Source: Bacteroidota bacterium (GTDB lineage Bacteria > Bacteroidota > Ignavibacteria > T3Sed10-11). From it: a stretch of 20,925 bases of DNA. Shown here in pieces: positions 7,638 through 15,242 of this stretch; the stretch's first letter is position 1; each line of letters begins with the position of its first letter. The position numbers were made by a program, and so were the translations under genes. The stretch covers positions 1 to 20,925 of the forward strand of contig SKXH01000276.1 in the NCBI GenBank assembly GCA_007128495.1, written 5' to 3'. The notes beneath the pieces are model-generated. The model searched no databases, was not told the origin of the DNA, and was given only the letters and a program-made list of their open reading frames with translations.

Positions 7638-8053
7638 AATACGCTATCATCTTTCCCGGATTTATTATCATCGACGTCTTTATGTTCACCTGAGACGGAA
7701 ATCTCTTGATCACCGTCATCGGAATATTTTTCAATATTGATAGGTTGCTGCAAAAAGTTCTTCAACAACTTACTCGGCTTAAAGTGCGTTTTTCTCCGCG
7801 GCGGTACGAATATAGTTTCACCGGTTCTCGGATTACGCGCTTTCGGTTTCGATTTGGTCATTTTCACCTCGAAAACACCGAAATCACGGATCTCGATACG
7901 CAATTCGGGATCGGCCTGCATCATTGTTTCACGCAATGCAGCAAAGATTGCATCGGTCCATTGTTCGGCTATATATACTTTTTCATCCCGTAGCTCCGCT
8001 ACGCGTTTTGCAACATCTTTTTTAGTGTATGTTTTACTTTTCAGATTCTCCAT
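7634..8053 (-). CDS. HU/IHF-family DNA-binding protein with acidic C-terminal tail
   Basis: Histone-like nucleoid protein. After a short lysine-rich lead (1-9) comes the HU helical body (about 10-50), then the arm with IEIRDFGVFEVKMTKSKPKA and RNPRTGETIFVPPR, the classic DNA-bending beta-arm with its Pro, and the closing helix KTHFKPSKLLKNFLQ. Ordinary HU/IHF ends near residue 105. Here about 30-35 further residues (EKYSDDGDQEISVSGEHKDV onward) form an acidic, disordered-looking tail. An AGGAG sits 8 bases before the ATG. It is 29 bases after rel and overlaps ruvX. It may act as a dimer that shapes the nucleoid; the tail might weaken or tune DNA binding (inference). Confidence 0.93.
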   Translation of the reverse strand: MENLKSKTYTKKDVAKRVAELRDEKVYIAEQWTDAIFAALRETMMQADPELRIEIRDFGVFEVKMTKSKPKARNPRTGETIFVPPRRKTHFKPSKLLKNFLQQPINIEKYSDDGDQEISVSGEHKDVDDNKSGKDDSVL

Positions 8054-8082
8054 CAGCCAAGCTCCTGAACTATGAGTGCTAT

Positions 8083-10323
8083 TTATTCCTCAAACCGTTG
8101 AACTGATTTGACATTACGCACCTTCTTTACCTTCTCGATTATCGCATTTAAATGATCGAGGTCCTGCACCTCGAGGATCAACACACCTTCAAAATTCTTT
8201 TCTTTCGCTTCGGAATTCACACTACGTATATTGGTTTGTTTTATATTAAAGATCGCCTGTGAAATCTCGGTAATTAATCCGGGTCGATCATCACCGTAGA
8301 TCTTGATACCGACAATGAATTTCTGATTGTTACTCACCGGCCAATCAACGTCGACGATCCGATCCTCATTGCGTAAATACAATTGTGATACATTTTTACA
8401 ATTTTTTCTATGTATTTTTATCCCGCTTCCGGTCGTTATGTATCCGATGATACCATCGCCCGGGATCGGGTTGCAGCATTTTGCATAATTATGTAAATAA
8501 CTGTCTTCTTTACCGTAAATAGAAATACCGCCGAGTGTATCCCGTGCCGATTTTACAAACCTCGAGAATAAATTCTCCGGAAGTTCATCGGTCTCTTCCG
8601 GCTCGGCGCCCTTCGGGTGCCTCATCCGGTCGTATATCCACTCCGCGTGATCATCGATCAGATCCGGATTCTTTGTCAGATCGTGGTAAAATTGCGGCAG
8701 ATTGTTATATTTCAACGCTTGAACATGTTTGAGCAATTCATCTTCATTAATGTGCATCTTCATCTTTTTCATTTTTTTCTGCCACAGGTCTTTCCCGTGC
8801 GCTATTTCTTTTCTTTCCTCTTCATTCCGCCAGCGTCTGATTTGTGATTTCGCTTTGTGTGTAACGACAAACTGTTCCCAATCCAGATTCGGAGTTTGAT
8901 TCTTCGATGTAATGATCTCAATCTGATCACCGCTTTGCAGAACCGTACTGAGCGGTACGATTCTACCGTTTACTTTTGCACCAATACAATGCAAACCTAC
9001 CTTCGTGTGAATATCGAAGGCAAAATCGACCGGTGTCGATCCTTTCGGTAATATGCGAAGATCACCGTTCGGTGTAAAGACATAAATCTCGTTCTGGTAA
9101 AGATTTAACTTAAAACTCTCGAGAAGCTGCTGGGCAGGAGCATCGTTTTCAGATGAATTTTCGAACACCTCTCGAACCCAGTTCACCCACTGTTCCATTT
9201 CCGAATCGACCACCGATGCCTGATCTTTGTACTTCCAGTGTGCGGCAACACCTTTCTCGGCTATCTCGTGCATATTGCGCGTGCGTATCTGAACTTCAAC
9301 CATCCGGCCCTCGGGGCCGACGACCGTTGTATGTATAGATTGATAGCCGTTTTTTTTCGGGACCGAGATATAATTCTTAAACCGTTCGGGAATGGGGATG
9401 TAAACTTCAGATACAATACCGTATACCTGAAAGCAGTCATTATTATTATCCGTATCGATGACAATACGAACGGCGAAAAGGTCGTATAGATCATCGAGTG
9501 ATTTATTTCGCTTCCGTATCTTATTATAAATGCTCCATAAATGTTTCACCCGCCCGATAATTTCAAACTTAAATCCATCTTCCATTAACCGCTTTTCGAT
9601 CGGTTGTGTAAATTTGTTTATGTATTGCTCACGCTCACGCCGTTTTTCTTTGAGCTGTGTTGCAAGCATATTGTATTCTTTGGGGTATAGATACTTAAAG
9701 GAAAGGTCTTCAAGTTCCCACTTTATTTTTGCCAATCCGAATCTATGTGCGAACGGTGCGTAGATATCTAAAGTTTCTTTTGCTATACGTTTTTGTCGTT
9801 CCGGAGAAAGGTGGTCAAGCGTTCGCATATTGTGCAGGCGGTCGGCAAACTTCAGCATGATAACCCGTATATCGTTGACCATCGAGAGTAGCAGCTTTCG
9901 ATAGTTTTCCGCCTGCGTGATCTCGTGACTCTTAAAGATATCGCTGATCTTCGTTGCGCCGTCGACGATATCTGCAACGGTATCGCCGAACTCCTCGCGG
10001 ACATGTTTAAGATCGTACTCGGTATCTTCAACAACGTCGTGCAGCAGAGCGCTTGCAACGCTTACATCATCGAGCGGGATTTCACGGGCGAGAATCATAG
10101 CAACTTCAATGGCATGGTAAAAGTACGGCTCTCCCGATTCGCGCAGATCGTTGATATGCGCGTCGAGGCCGAATAAGAAAGCCCTCTTTATCAACTCCTC
10201 ATCACACGATGGGAGATTATTCCGGCACATTTCAAGGAGATTCTTAAAGCGGTTTTCAAACCCGTCGGATTTGTTTACTACGCCGGCCCATTGTAAAGCG
10301 CTATTTATTGTTTTGCTGACCAT
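8083..10323 (-). CDS. rel: Rel, bifunctional (p)ppGpp synthetase/hydrolase
   Basis: 746 residues with the full long-RSH layout: HD hydrolase (about 45-190; H70, H95-D96 in LLHDVVEDTEYD, D161 in LKFADRLHN), synthetase (about 250-365; YDLFAVRIVID, NGYQSIHTT, E343/Q345 in MVEVQIRT), TGS (about 411-472), helical linker, the zinc-finger/CC region (NYAKCCNPIPGDGIIGY with a later RKNC) and an ACT domain (about 668-746). The hydrolase residues are intact, so both making and breaking of (p)ppGpp are expected. The loop that is RxKD in bifunctional enzymes reads RFKN (314-317). It stands behind a strong predicted promoter and heads a run with the HU-like gene, ruvX and the AlbA_2 gene. The ATG at 10323 has no strong Shine-Dalgarno site. 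Confidence 0.96.
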   Translation of the reverse strand: MVSKTINSALQWAGVVNKSDGFENRFKNLLEMCRNNLPSCDEELIKRAFLFGLDAHINDLRESGEPYFYHAIEVAMILAREIPLDDVSVASALLHDVVEDTEYDLKHVREEFGDTVADIVDGATKISDIFKSHEITQAENYRKLLLSMVNDIRVIMLKFADRLHNMRTLDHLSPERQKRIAKETLDIYAPFAHRFGLAKIKWELEDLSFKYLYPKEYNMLATQLKEKRREREQYINKFTQPIEKRLMEDGFKFEIIGRVKHLWSIYNKIRKRNKSLDDLYDLFAVRIVIDTDNNNDCFQVYGIVSEVYIPIPERFKNYISVPKKNGYQSIHTTVVGPEGRMVEVQIRTRNMHEIAEKGVAAHWKYKDQASVVDSEMEQWVNWVREVFENSSENDAPAQQLLESFKLNLYQNEIYVFTPNGDLRILPKGSTPVDFAFDIHTKVGLHCIGAKVNGRIVPLSTVLQSGDQIEIITSKNQTPNLDWEQFVVTHKAKSQIRRWRNEEERKEIAHGKDLWQKKMKKMKMHINEDELLKHVQALKYNNLPQFYHDLTKNPDLIDDHAEWIYDRMRHPKGAEPEETDELPENLFSRFVKSARDTLGGISIYGKEDSYLHNYAKCCNPIPGDGIIGYITTGSGIKIHRKNCKNVSQLYLRNEDRIVDVDWPVSNNQKFIVGIKIYGDDRPGLITEISQAIFNIKQTNIRSVNSEAKEKNFEGVLILEVQDLDHLNAIIEKVKKVRNVKSVQRFEE

Positions 10324-10400
10324 ATATGATCACTATTTCAAACAGAATGCCGGGCTTAAAAGTTCTTATTTTTGATGCCCTAAATCATTAATAATCTAGT

Positions 10401-10422
10401 ACCTGTGATGTAATATACAGGT
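10401..10422. promoter_or_regulatory. Dyad over the rel -10 box (possible operator)
   Basis: Inverted repeat ACCTGT (10401-10406) and ACAGGT (10417-10422) around 10 bases. It overlaps the predicted -10 box of the rel promoter, a classical repressor position. It recalls the E. coli LexA pattern CTGT-N8-ACAG but with spacing 10, so it is not a canonical LexA box. It could also be a weak hairpin after upp. Confidence 0.4.
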
Positions 10423-10439
10423 TATTGAACAAATGTCAA
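10412..10439 (-). promoter_or_regulatory. Near-consensus sigma-70 promoter for rel
   Basis: On minus: a perfect TTGACA (10434-10439), a 16-base spacer and TATATT (10412-10417). It begins 9 bases after the upp stop and would give a leader of roughly 80 bases before the rel ATG. This is the best promoter-like sequence I found in the window. Confidence 0.55.
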
Positions 10440-10447
10440 GCACCACA

Positions 10448-11092
10448 TTAATCGGTGCCAAAAACACGGTCTCCCGCGTCGCCCAATCCGGGTAAAATAA
10501 AACCGCTTGCATTCAATTCCCGGTCAAGTGCAGCAGCAAAAATCTGTACATCGTCGTGTGCTCCGGAAACTTTTCTCACTCCTTCGGGAGCAGCAAACAG
10601 ATTAATGAGCCGTATACGCCTGCCGCCTTTATCCTTAATAAACGATATCGCCGCCGATGCACTCCCGCCCGTCGCCAACATCGGATCGAGAAGGAATATG
10701 AGACTGCTATCCAGCGTACTCGGAAATTTTGAATAGTAATCGATCGGTTCAAGCGTCTCCTCATTCCGGTAGAGACCCACGTGACCGACTTTTGCATCGG
10801 GTAGAAAATCTAAAAATCCGTCGACCATACCAATGCCGGCCCGCAGGATCGGAACCAGTATGACTTCTTCGGTCAGTACATACCCGGTGGTTTTTTCGAG
10901 CGGCGTTTCGATTTCGGTATCCGTCAGATCAAGATTCGAGCATACCTCATAAGCCATCATACGGGTTGCGCGATGAAGGATCGTACGGAATACAACATTC
11001 GATGTTTTCTTATTTCGCAGGATCGACAGGTCCCGCTTTAACAGCGGATGATCGACAAGGTGTAAGTTCGGGTATTGCGGTAATGTTATCAT
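10448..11092 (-). CDS. upp: Uracil phosphoribosyltransferase
   Basis: Makes UMP from uracil and PRPP (pyrimidine salvage). Its 214 residues are close to the usual 208-210. Visible motifs are VPILRAGIGMVDGFLDF (pyrophosphate/PRPP contact), the PRPP loop FLLDPMLATGGSA, and the uracil-binding C-terminal FILPGLGDAGDRVFGTD. The first residues (MITLPQYPNLHLVDHPLLKR) are typical. It starts 7 bases after the stop of the flavoprotein gene, so it ends a der-flavoprotein-upp run. A weak GGGA precedes the ATG. No clear terminator follows, and the rel promoter begins almost at once. Confidence 0.96.
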   Translation of the reverse strand: MITLPQYPNLHLVDHPLLKRDLSILRNKKTSNVVFRTILHRATRMMAYEVCSNLDLTDTEIETPLEKTTGYVLTEEVILVPILRAGIGMVDGFLDFLPDAKVGHVGLYRNEETLEPIDYYSKFPSTLDSSLIFLLDPMLATGGSASAAISFIKDKGGRRIRLINLFAAPEGVRKVSGAHDDVQIFAAALDRELNASGFILPGLGDAGDRVFGTD

Positions 11093-11099
11093 ATAGTCC

Positions 11100-12461
11100 C
11101 TACAGTTTTTTCAGTGTTTGATTGGCTGCTACCAATAACGGATCCCATAACGGACTGAACGGCGGAGCATACATGAGATCGAGTGCAGCTACGTCGGCGA
11201 TAGTACTCTCTTGCTGGATCATCGCCGCGAGCACGTTTCCTCTTTGAGCTGCCCCGTCTTTTCCGATAAGCGTGGCACCGATTAATCTGCCGGTCTCTTT
11301 ATCGGCCAAATAGGTAACTGTCAATCGGGCATTATGCGGCATGCCCGGAATTCTGGATGGTGCCTGAATGGTTTCGCTAATTGTTTTATATCCCGTGTCT
11401 TCGGCCTCCTTCTGCGTAAGGCCTACCCTGCTCATTTCATATTCAAAGACCCTGACTGCTATATTCCGGATAGCTCCCTTAAATGCAGCACGTCCGCCCG
11501 CCGCATTCTCACCTGCCGTCCACGCCATTTTACTTGCCACAGTCGCAAGAGGTATATACGTCGGACGACGTGTAATTAAATTTTTCACCTCGCAGCAATC
11601 GCCTGCGGCATATATTCCATCAAGATTTGTCTGCTGCCGCTCATTCGTTTTGATTGCACCGGTTGTTCCGGTCTCAACACCGGCATCTTGTGCAAGCGAA
11701 GTATTCGGATAAACACCGACTGCAACAATGACAAGATCGGCATCGAATGTACCGTTTTCTGTTACAACCGTTTTCACATTCCCGTCAGCGTTCGCTCCGA
11801 AACTTTTCACATTACTGTTGGGAACATAGTGTACTCCGTTCTCGTGCAGAGCCGACACCAGAATATCTCCGCTTTGTTTATCCATATGCGAGAACGGATA
11901 GATATGGCGGTGCAGCACCGTAACTTCAATATCCAACTTTCGAAAGGATTCAGCCATCTCAAGGCCGATAAATCCGCCGCCGATAATTATTGCCGTGCGT
12001 GGTTTATGTTTCTTGAGAAAATCGTGTAACTCGTACGCCTTTCCAAGTTCCTTTATAGTAAAAACGTTATTCATATCGGGCTTCATAAACGGAAGCATTC
12101 TCGGCGACGAACCCGTCGTTATAATCAACCTGTCATATTCTTCTTTCCGGCGAACCCCTTTCATCAAATCCTTAACCTGCACGGTATTATTATTCCGGTC
12201 GATGTGTTCTACCTCGGTGTGTGTCCACACCGTTACATTTTTATGCTGCTGCAAGCGTTCGGGTGAATACACGACAAGATCCCGGTCATCCTGATATTCA
12301 CCCGTCAGGTAATACGGTATCTCGCATATGCCGTATGAGATATACGGCGTGCGCTCTATGAGAATGACTTCGGCATCGGGGTTAACCCGTTTTGCTTTGC
12401 TTGCGGCACTCGGCCCGGCGGCAAGTCCGCCGATAACGAGTATGCGTGGTTGTAGTTTCAT
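11100..12461 (-). CDS. CoA-disulfide reductase / NADH oxidase-like FAD flavoprotein
   Basis: 453-residue pyridine nucleotide-disulfide oxidoreductase of the CoADR/NOX group. It has the FAD-binding GGLAAGPSAASKAKR near the N terminus, then the single redox cysteine C46 in PYISYGICEIPYY (the family has SY..CG.PYY), a second Rossmann motif for NAD(P)H (IIIGGGFIGLEMAESF, about 168-183), the FAD motif GIYAAGDC, and the dimerisation domain with LDLMYAPPFSPLWDPLLVAAN. The lone Cys (not CxxxxC) means a Cys-S-CoA, Cys-sulfenate or persulfide mechanism: CoA-disulfide reduction, oxygen to water, or polysulfide/CoA-persulfide reduction. No rhodanese domain is fused. It lies between der and upp with gaps of 8 and 7 bases. 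The exact substrate cannot be read. Confidence 0.88.
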   Translation of the reverse strand: MKLQPRILVIGGLAAGPSAASKAKRVNPDAEVILIERTPYISYGICEIPYYLTGEYQDDRDLVVYSPERLQQHKNVTVWTHTEVEHIDRNNNTVQVKDLMKGVRRKEEYDRLIITTGSSPRMLPFMKPDMNNVFTIKELGKAYELHDFLKKHKPRTAIIIGGGFIGLEMAESFRKLDIEVTVLHRHIYPFSHMDKQSGDILVSALHENGVHYVPNSNVKSFGANADGNVKTVVTENGTFDADLVIVAVGVYPNTSLAQDAGVETGTTGAIKTNERQQTNLDGIYAAGDCCEVKNLITRRPTYIPLATVASKMAWTAGENAAGGRAAFKGAIRNIAVRVFEYEMSRVGLTQKEAEDTGYKTISETIQAPSRIPGMPHNARLTVTYLADKETGRLIGATLIGKDGAAQRGNVLAAMIQQESTIADVAALDLMYAPPFSPLWDPLLVAANQTLKKL

Positions 12462-12469
12462 AGATTTTT

Positions 12470-13777
12470 TTACTTTTTTTTGAAAACCAGTGTTATCGGT
12501 ACTCCTTCAAAACCAAACGCGGCTCGCAGTTTCTTTCCCAGATAACGTTGATACGCATCCGGTATCAGTTTAGGATAGTTGGAAAAGAGTGCAAATACCG
12601 GAGGATTCCTTTTTACCTGTGTCGCATATTTAATGGATATTTCTCTTCCGCGGGTGGCCGGCGGAGAATTTTCCCGAACGGCATCGGCAATAACATCATT
12701 TAAAACCGATGTTTGAATTTTTTTCCCTCGCTCTTGAAATATTCTTTTTGCGATTTCTATAACTTTACTTATACGCTGCTTTTCGATTGCCGATACAAAT
12801 ACTACCGGAATATATGAATTCGTGCCGAGTTCTTTTTTGATAGCCAGTTCAAATTGTCGTGCCGTATTTGTGTCTTTCTCAATTAAATCCCATTTATTGA
12901 CGGCGATAAGTATACCTTTTTTTCTTTTCACAGTTTCATCGATAATAGAAAGATCCTGGTGAGATATCCCCTGCTGTGCATCAATCAACAAAACAGCCAC
13001 CTGACAACGATCAATGCTGCCAAATGTTCGAACGGTACTAAAAAATTCAATCGATTCTTTTACTTTGCTCTTTTTTCGTAATCCCGCCGTATCTATCAGC
13101 ACGATCTCTTCACCATAGAACTTGAGCGTACTGTCTATTGAATCGCGTGTCGTACCCGGAATGTCGGTAACAATGGTCCGGTCGGCACCGATTAAAGAAT
13201 TCACGAGCGATGATTTTCCGACATTCGGCCGGCCGATAATTGCAATATGCAATCGTTCGGATTCATCTTCCATTTTCCCGTTCTCGGGGATATGGTCGAC
13301 GATCCTGTCGAGCAGATCTCCGATATTCCTTCCCATTAACGCCGATAATGAGAGCGGCTCACCCAGGCCCAGTGAATAAAATTGAGACACCTCGGATTCG
13401 TGTACCGCTTCATCGACTTTGTTGACAAGAAGAAGAATTTCCTTATTCGACTTGCGCAATATCCCGGCGAGGTCTGCATCAAGTGGAGTCACCCCTGATT
13501 TCGCATCAACCATAAAAAGGATCACGGATGCCTGATGAATTGCAATTTCTGCCTGCTCTCGAATTGCTTTTTCAAATACATCATCCGATGCAGGAACAAA
13601 CCCTCCGGTGTCGACAAGAACAAACGTCTTACCGGCCCAGTTGGCATTTTCGTAAATACGATCGCGTGTTACACCGGGCTGATCATCAACTACTACTTTT
13701 CGGCTCTGTACTATTCGATTAAAGAGTGTAGATTTACCGACATTCGGTCTGCCGACTATGGCAACTAATTTACTCAT
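12470..13777 (-). CDS. der: Der (EngA), double GTPase for 50S ribosome assembly
   Basis: 435 residues with two Era-type G domains in tandem. The first P-loop is VGRPNVGKSTLF (about 8-19) with DQPGVTRDR and DTGGF switch motifs. The second is IGRPNVGKSSLVNSL (about 181-195) with DIPGTTRDS, DTAGLR and NKWD. The C-terminal KH-like domain includes RNPPVFALFSNYPKLIPDAY and ends FEGVPITLVFKKK, as in the family. Der is essential for late 50S assembly in E. coli. It is likely the first gene of the der-flavoprotein-upp unit, behind a 200-base intergenic region. CGGGAA just before the ATG is at most a weak ribosome site. Confidence 0.97.
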   Translation of the reverse strand: MSKLVAIVGRPNVGKSTLFNRIVQSRKVVVDDQPGVTRDRIYENANWAGKTFVLVDTGGFVPASDDVFEKAIREQAEIAIHQASVILFMVDAKSGVTPLDADLAGILRKSNKEILLLVNKVDEAVHESEVSQFYSLGLGEPLSLSALMGRNIGDLLDRIVDHIPENGKMEDESERLHIAIIGRPNVGKSSLVNSLIGADRTIVTDIPGTTRDSIDSTLKFYGEEIVLIDTAGLRKKSKVKESIEFFSTVRTFGSIDRCQVAVLLIDAQQGISHQDLSIIDETVKRKKGILIAVNKWDLIEKDTNTARQFELAIKKELGTNSYIPVVFVSAIEKQRISKVIEIAKRIFQERGKKIQTSVLNDVIADAVRENSPPATRGREISIKYATQVKRNPPVFALFSNYPKLIPDAYQRYLGKKLRAAFGFEGVPITLVFKKK

Positions 13778-13977
13778 TTCCCGTATGATTAAATTTTACA
13801 AGTACTTAAATATATAATTTTTCGTTGTGAGTTTCCACTTTTTTAAGTCAAAAAAAAGGTATGGTACGCGGAGTTGCTGCAAGCAGAGTAGTGCTCTTTG
13901 CCGGGGAAATGTGAAGCGGTTGGTACCGGCGGCAAAATGATCTGATGAAATCATTTTGCCGCGTAATAATCATGACT
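13778..13977. other. Intergenic region between the methyltransferase gene and der
   Basis: 200 bases without a coding frame I would accept. It holds the 13-bp hairpin next to the methyltransferase stop (13929-13962), a second imperfect hairpin at 13879-13901 (GCAA-gc-AGAG, loop TAGTG, CTCT-TTGC), and an A/T dyad (CTTTTTT, then AAAAAAAG) near 13838-13858. The der promoter should lie at 13780-13860, but I could not pick a convincing -35/-10 pair. Confidence 0.5.
13929..13962 (-). terminator. 13-bp hairpin after the six-gene unit
   Basis: Perfect inverted repeat GCGGCAAAATGAT / ATCATTTTGCCGC with an 8-base loop, beginning 16 bases after the methyltransferase stop. It is the longest perfect stem found in the window. 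No U run follows on minus, so it could be a Rho-assisted end, an mRNA 3'-end stabiliser, or a terminator whose U run is not needed. Confidence 0.6.
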
Positions 13978-15222
13978 TTACTTTTTATGAATCTTCAGCA
14001 CGCCCAATAATCCGTGCGAATGCCCCTTGCCTTCCTGGAAAGCAAGTTCAAGCGACCGCAAAGCATATCCAAGCTGGGGTTCGATTATATTTGCCCGCGG
14101 ATCGCCGAACTCAATCCATCGAACATTCTCTACAATTCGATCCAGTGTTTTTAGAATGTAAAATACTTGCTCGTCTACAGAAGAGTATCGTTGTAAAAGA
14201 TTTTCATTCGCCTGGGGAGACAACCGTTCCATCAGGAAATGGACGATATTATTCCACGCCACCTGCAGTCTCTCAAAATATCTGTTTTGCTCATCAAATC
14301 CTTCAACCGGAACATAATTAATAAGAAGATGCTCAAGATTCGTACGCAAATTATCTTCGTGCAGCATGTTTGTAAAATTTCGAATCGGCTGCGCGTGCGG
14401 ATTATACTGACGTGTATCCATATGCCGCCCGACAAAAACCGATCGGTCGAGAAAGCGCAACGGTTCGATTTTCACACCGGACCGTTTCGACGCCCGTTTA
14501 AATAGTTCTAAAAGTTCATCGCGAGCCCAATAACGGATCGGGAAACTTTCTACCTCTTCGTGCAGCGCGTTATCTTTTATCCACGACATAGTGTAACTTT
14601 TATATGATTCTTCGGGCTTGAGTCCCCAATGACACGGCCATTCATACGAAAATTTACCGAGCCAGTCGCCGACGACTAAACTTCCATCACGCGCATGGTG
14701 TGCTATTTCAACAAGCAAGTTCTCAAGTTTTTCATCATCAAGATGTGATAACGAACCATATGCACTATAATACAGATCGAATGCGGGATGTTCTTTCACA
14801 ACACCGATGCCTTCGTTGAGGTCTGCTTGAGCAAACCGGACTTTTTCATTGGCGGAATACATCCCCTCCGCCTGCTTTACCATATCATGAGATATATCGA
14901 CTCCGAGATAATTACCGAACATATCCGGCCCCAGCATATCGTGATCGTGGGCATCGATACCGACCTCATCTTTCTTAATGGTCGTCAATAATTCATATCC
15001 CTGACCGCTGCCGCATCCGAGATCGACGACGCGCAGCCGTTCAAGTCTCATCAAGCAGGCATGAATTGTATCAAGAAGAAACGGTCGTATTGCAAACCGG
15101 GTAATCTCATCTTCCCAATATTTTCGTATGTTATCATATTTCCCCCGCAATCCACCCATATTCTTTTGATAATATCCGCTGCTCACGAATTTTCCGTATA
15201 CAGATTGTACATTATCTGGCAT
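13978..15222 (-). CDS. Class I SAM methyltransferase with an extra C-terminal domain
   Basis: 414 residues. The N-terminal half is a Rossmann methyltransferase: motif I VVDLGCGSGQGYE (65-77), the acidic end of strand 2 in YLGVDISHDMVKQAE (D109), motif II RFAQADLNE (about 129-137) and a motif IV-like FDLYYSAYGSLSHLDDEKL. The region DWLGKFSYEWPCHWG (about 186-200) is rich in aromatics and may form the substrate pocket. From about 280 to the end is a mostly helical domain I do not recognise (HLLINYVPVEGFDEQNRYFE onward). It is not EgtD and is longer than glycine/sarcosine methyltransferases. AAGGAG at 15228-15233, 5 bases before the ATG, supports the start. It is the last gene of a six-gene unit with a GCS2 ligase and an OpuC importer. 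The substrate is unknown; a small amine or thiol is inferred. Confidence 0.8.
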   Translation of the reverse strand: MPDNVQSVYGKFVSSGYYQKNMGGLRGKYDNIRKYWEDEITRFAIRPFLLDTIHACLMRLERLRVVDLGCGSGQGYELLTTIKKDEVGIDAHDHDMLGPDMFGNYLGVDISHDMVKQAEGMYSANEKVRFAQADLNEGIGVVKEHPAFDLYYSAYGSLSHLDDEKLENLLVEIAHHARDGSLVVGDWLGKFSYEWPCHWGLKPEESYKSYTMSWIKDNALHEEVESFPIRYWARDELLELFKRASKRSGVKIEPLRFLDRSVFVGRHMDTRQYNPHAQPIRNFTNMLHEDNLRTNLEHLLINYVPVEGFDEQNRYFERLQVAWNNIVHFLMERLSPQANENLLQRYSSVDEQVFYILKTLDRIVENVRWIEFGDPRANIIEPQLGYALRSLELAFQEGKGHSHGLLGVLKIHKK

Positions 15223-15242
15223 AAAAACTCCTTGTTATATAA

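Noticed and set aside
10401..10422. Canonical LexA box
   Set aside because: The spacing between CTGT and ACAG is 10, not 8, and Rel operons are not usual SOS targets; kept only as an undefined dyad.
13978..15222. EgtD (histidine trimethyltransferase) as the identity of the methyltransferase
   Set aside because: The sequence lacks the EgtD layout and no egtB gene is nearby; only the generic SAM-binding motifs are shared.
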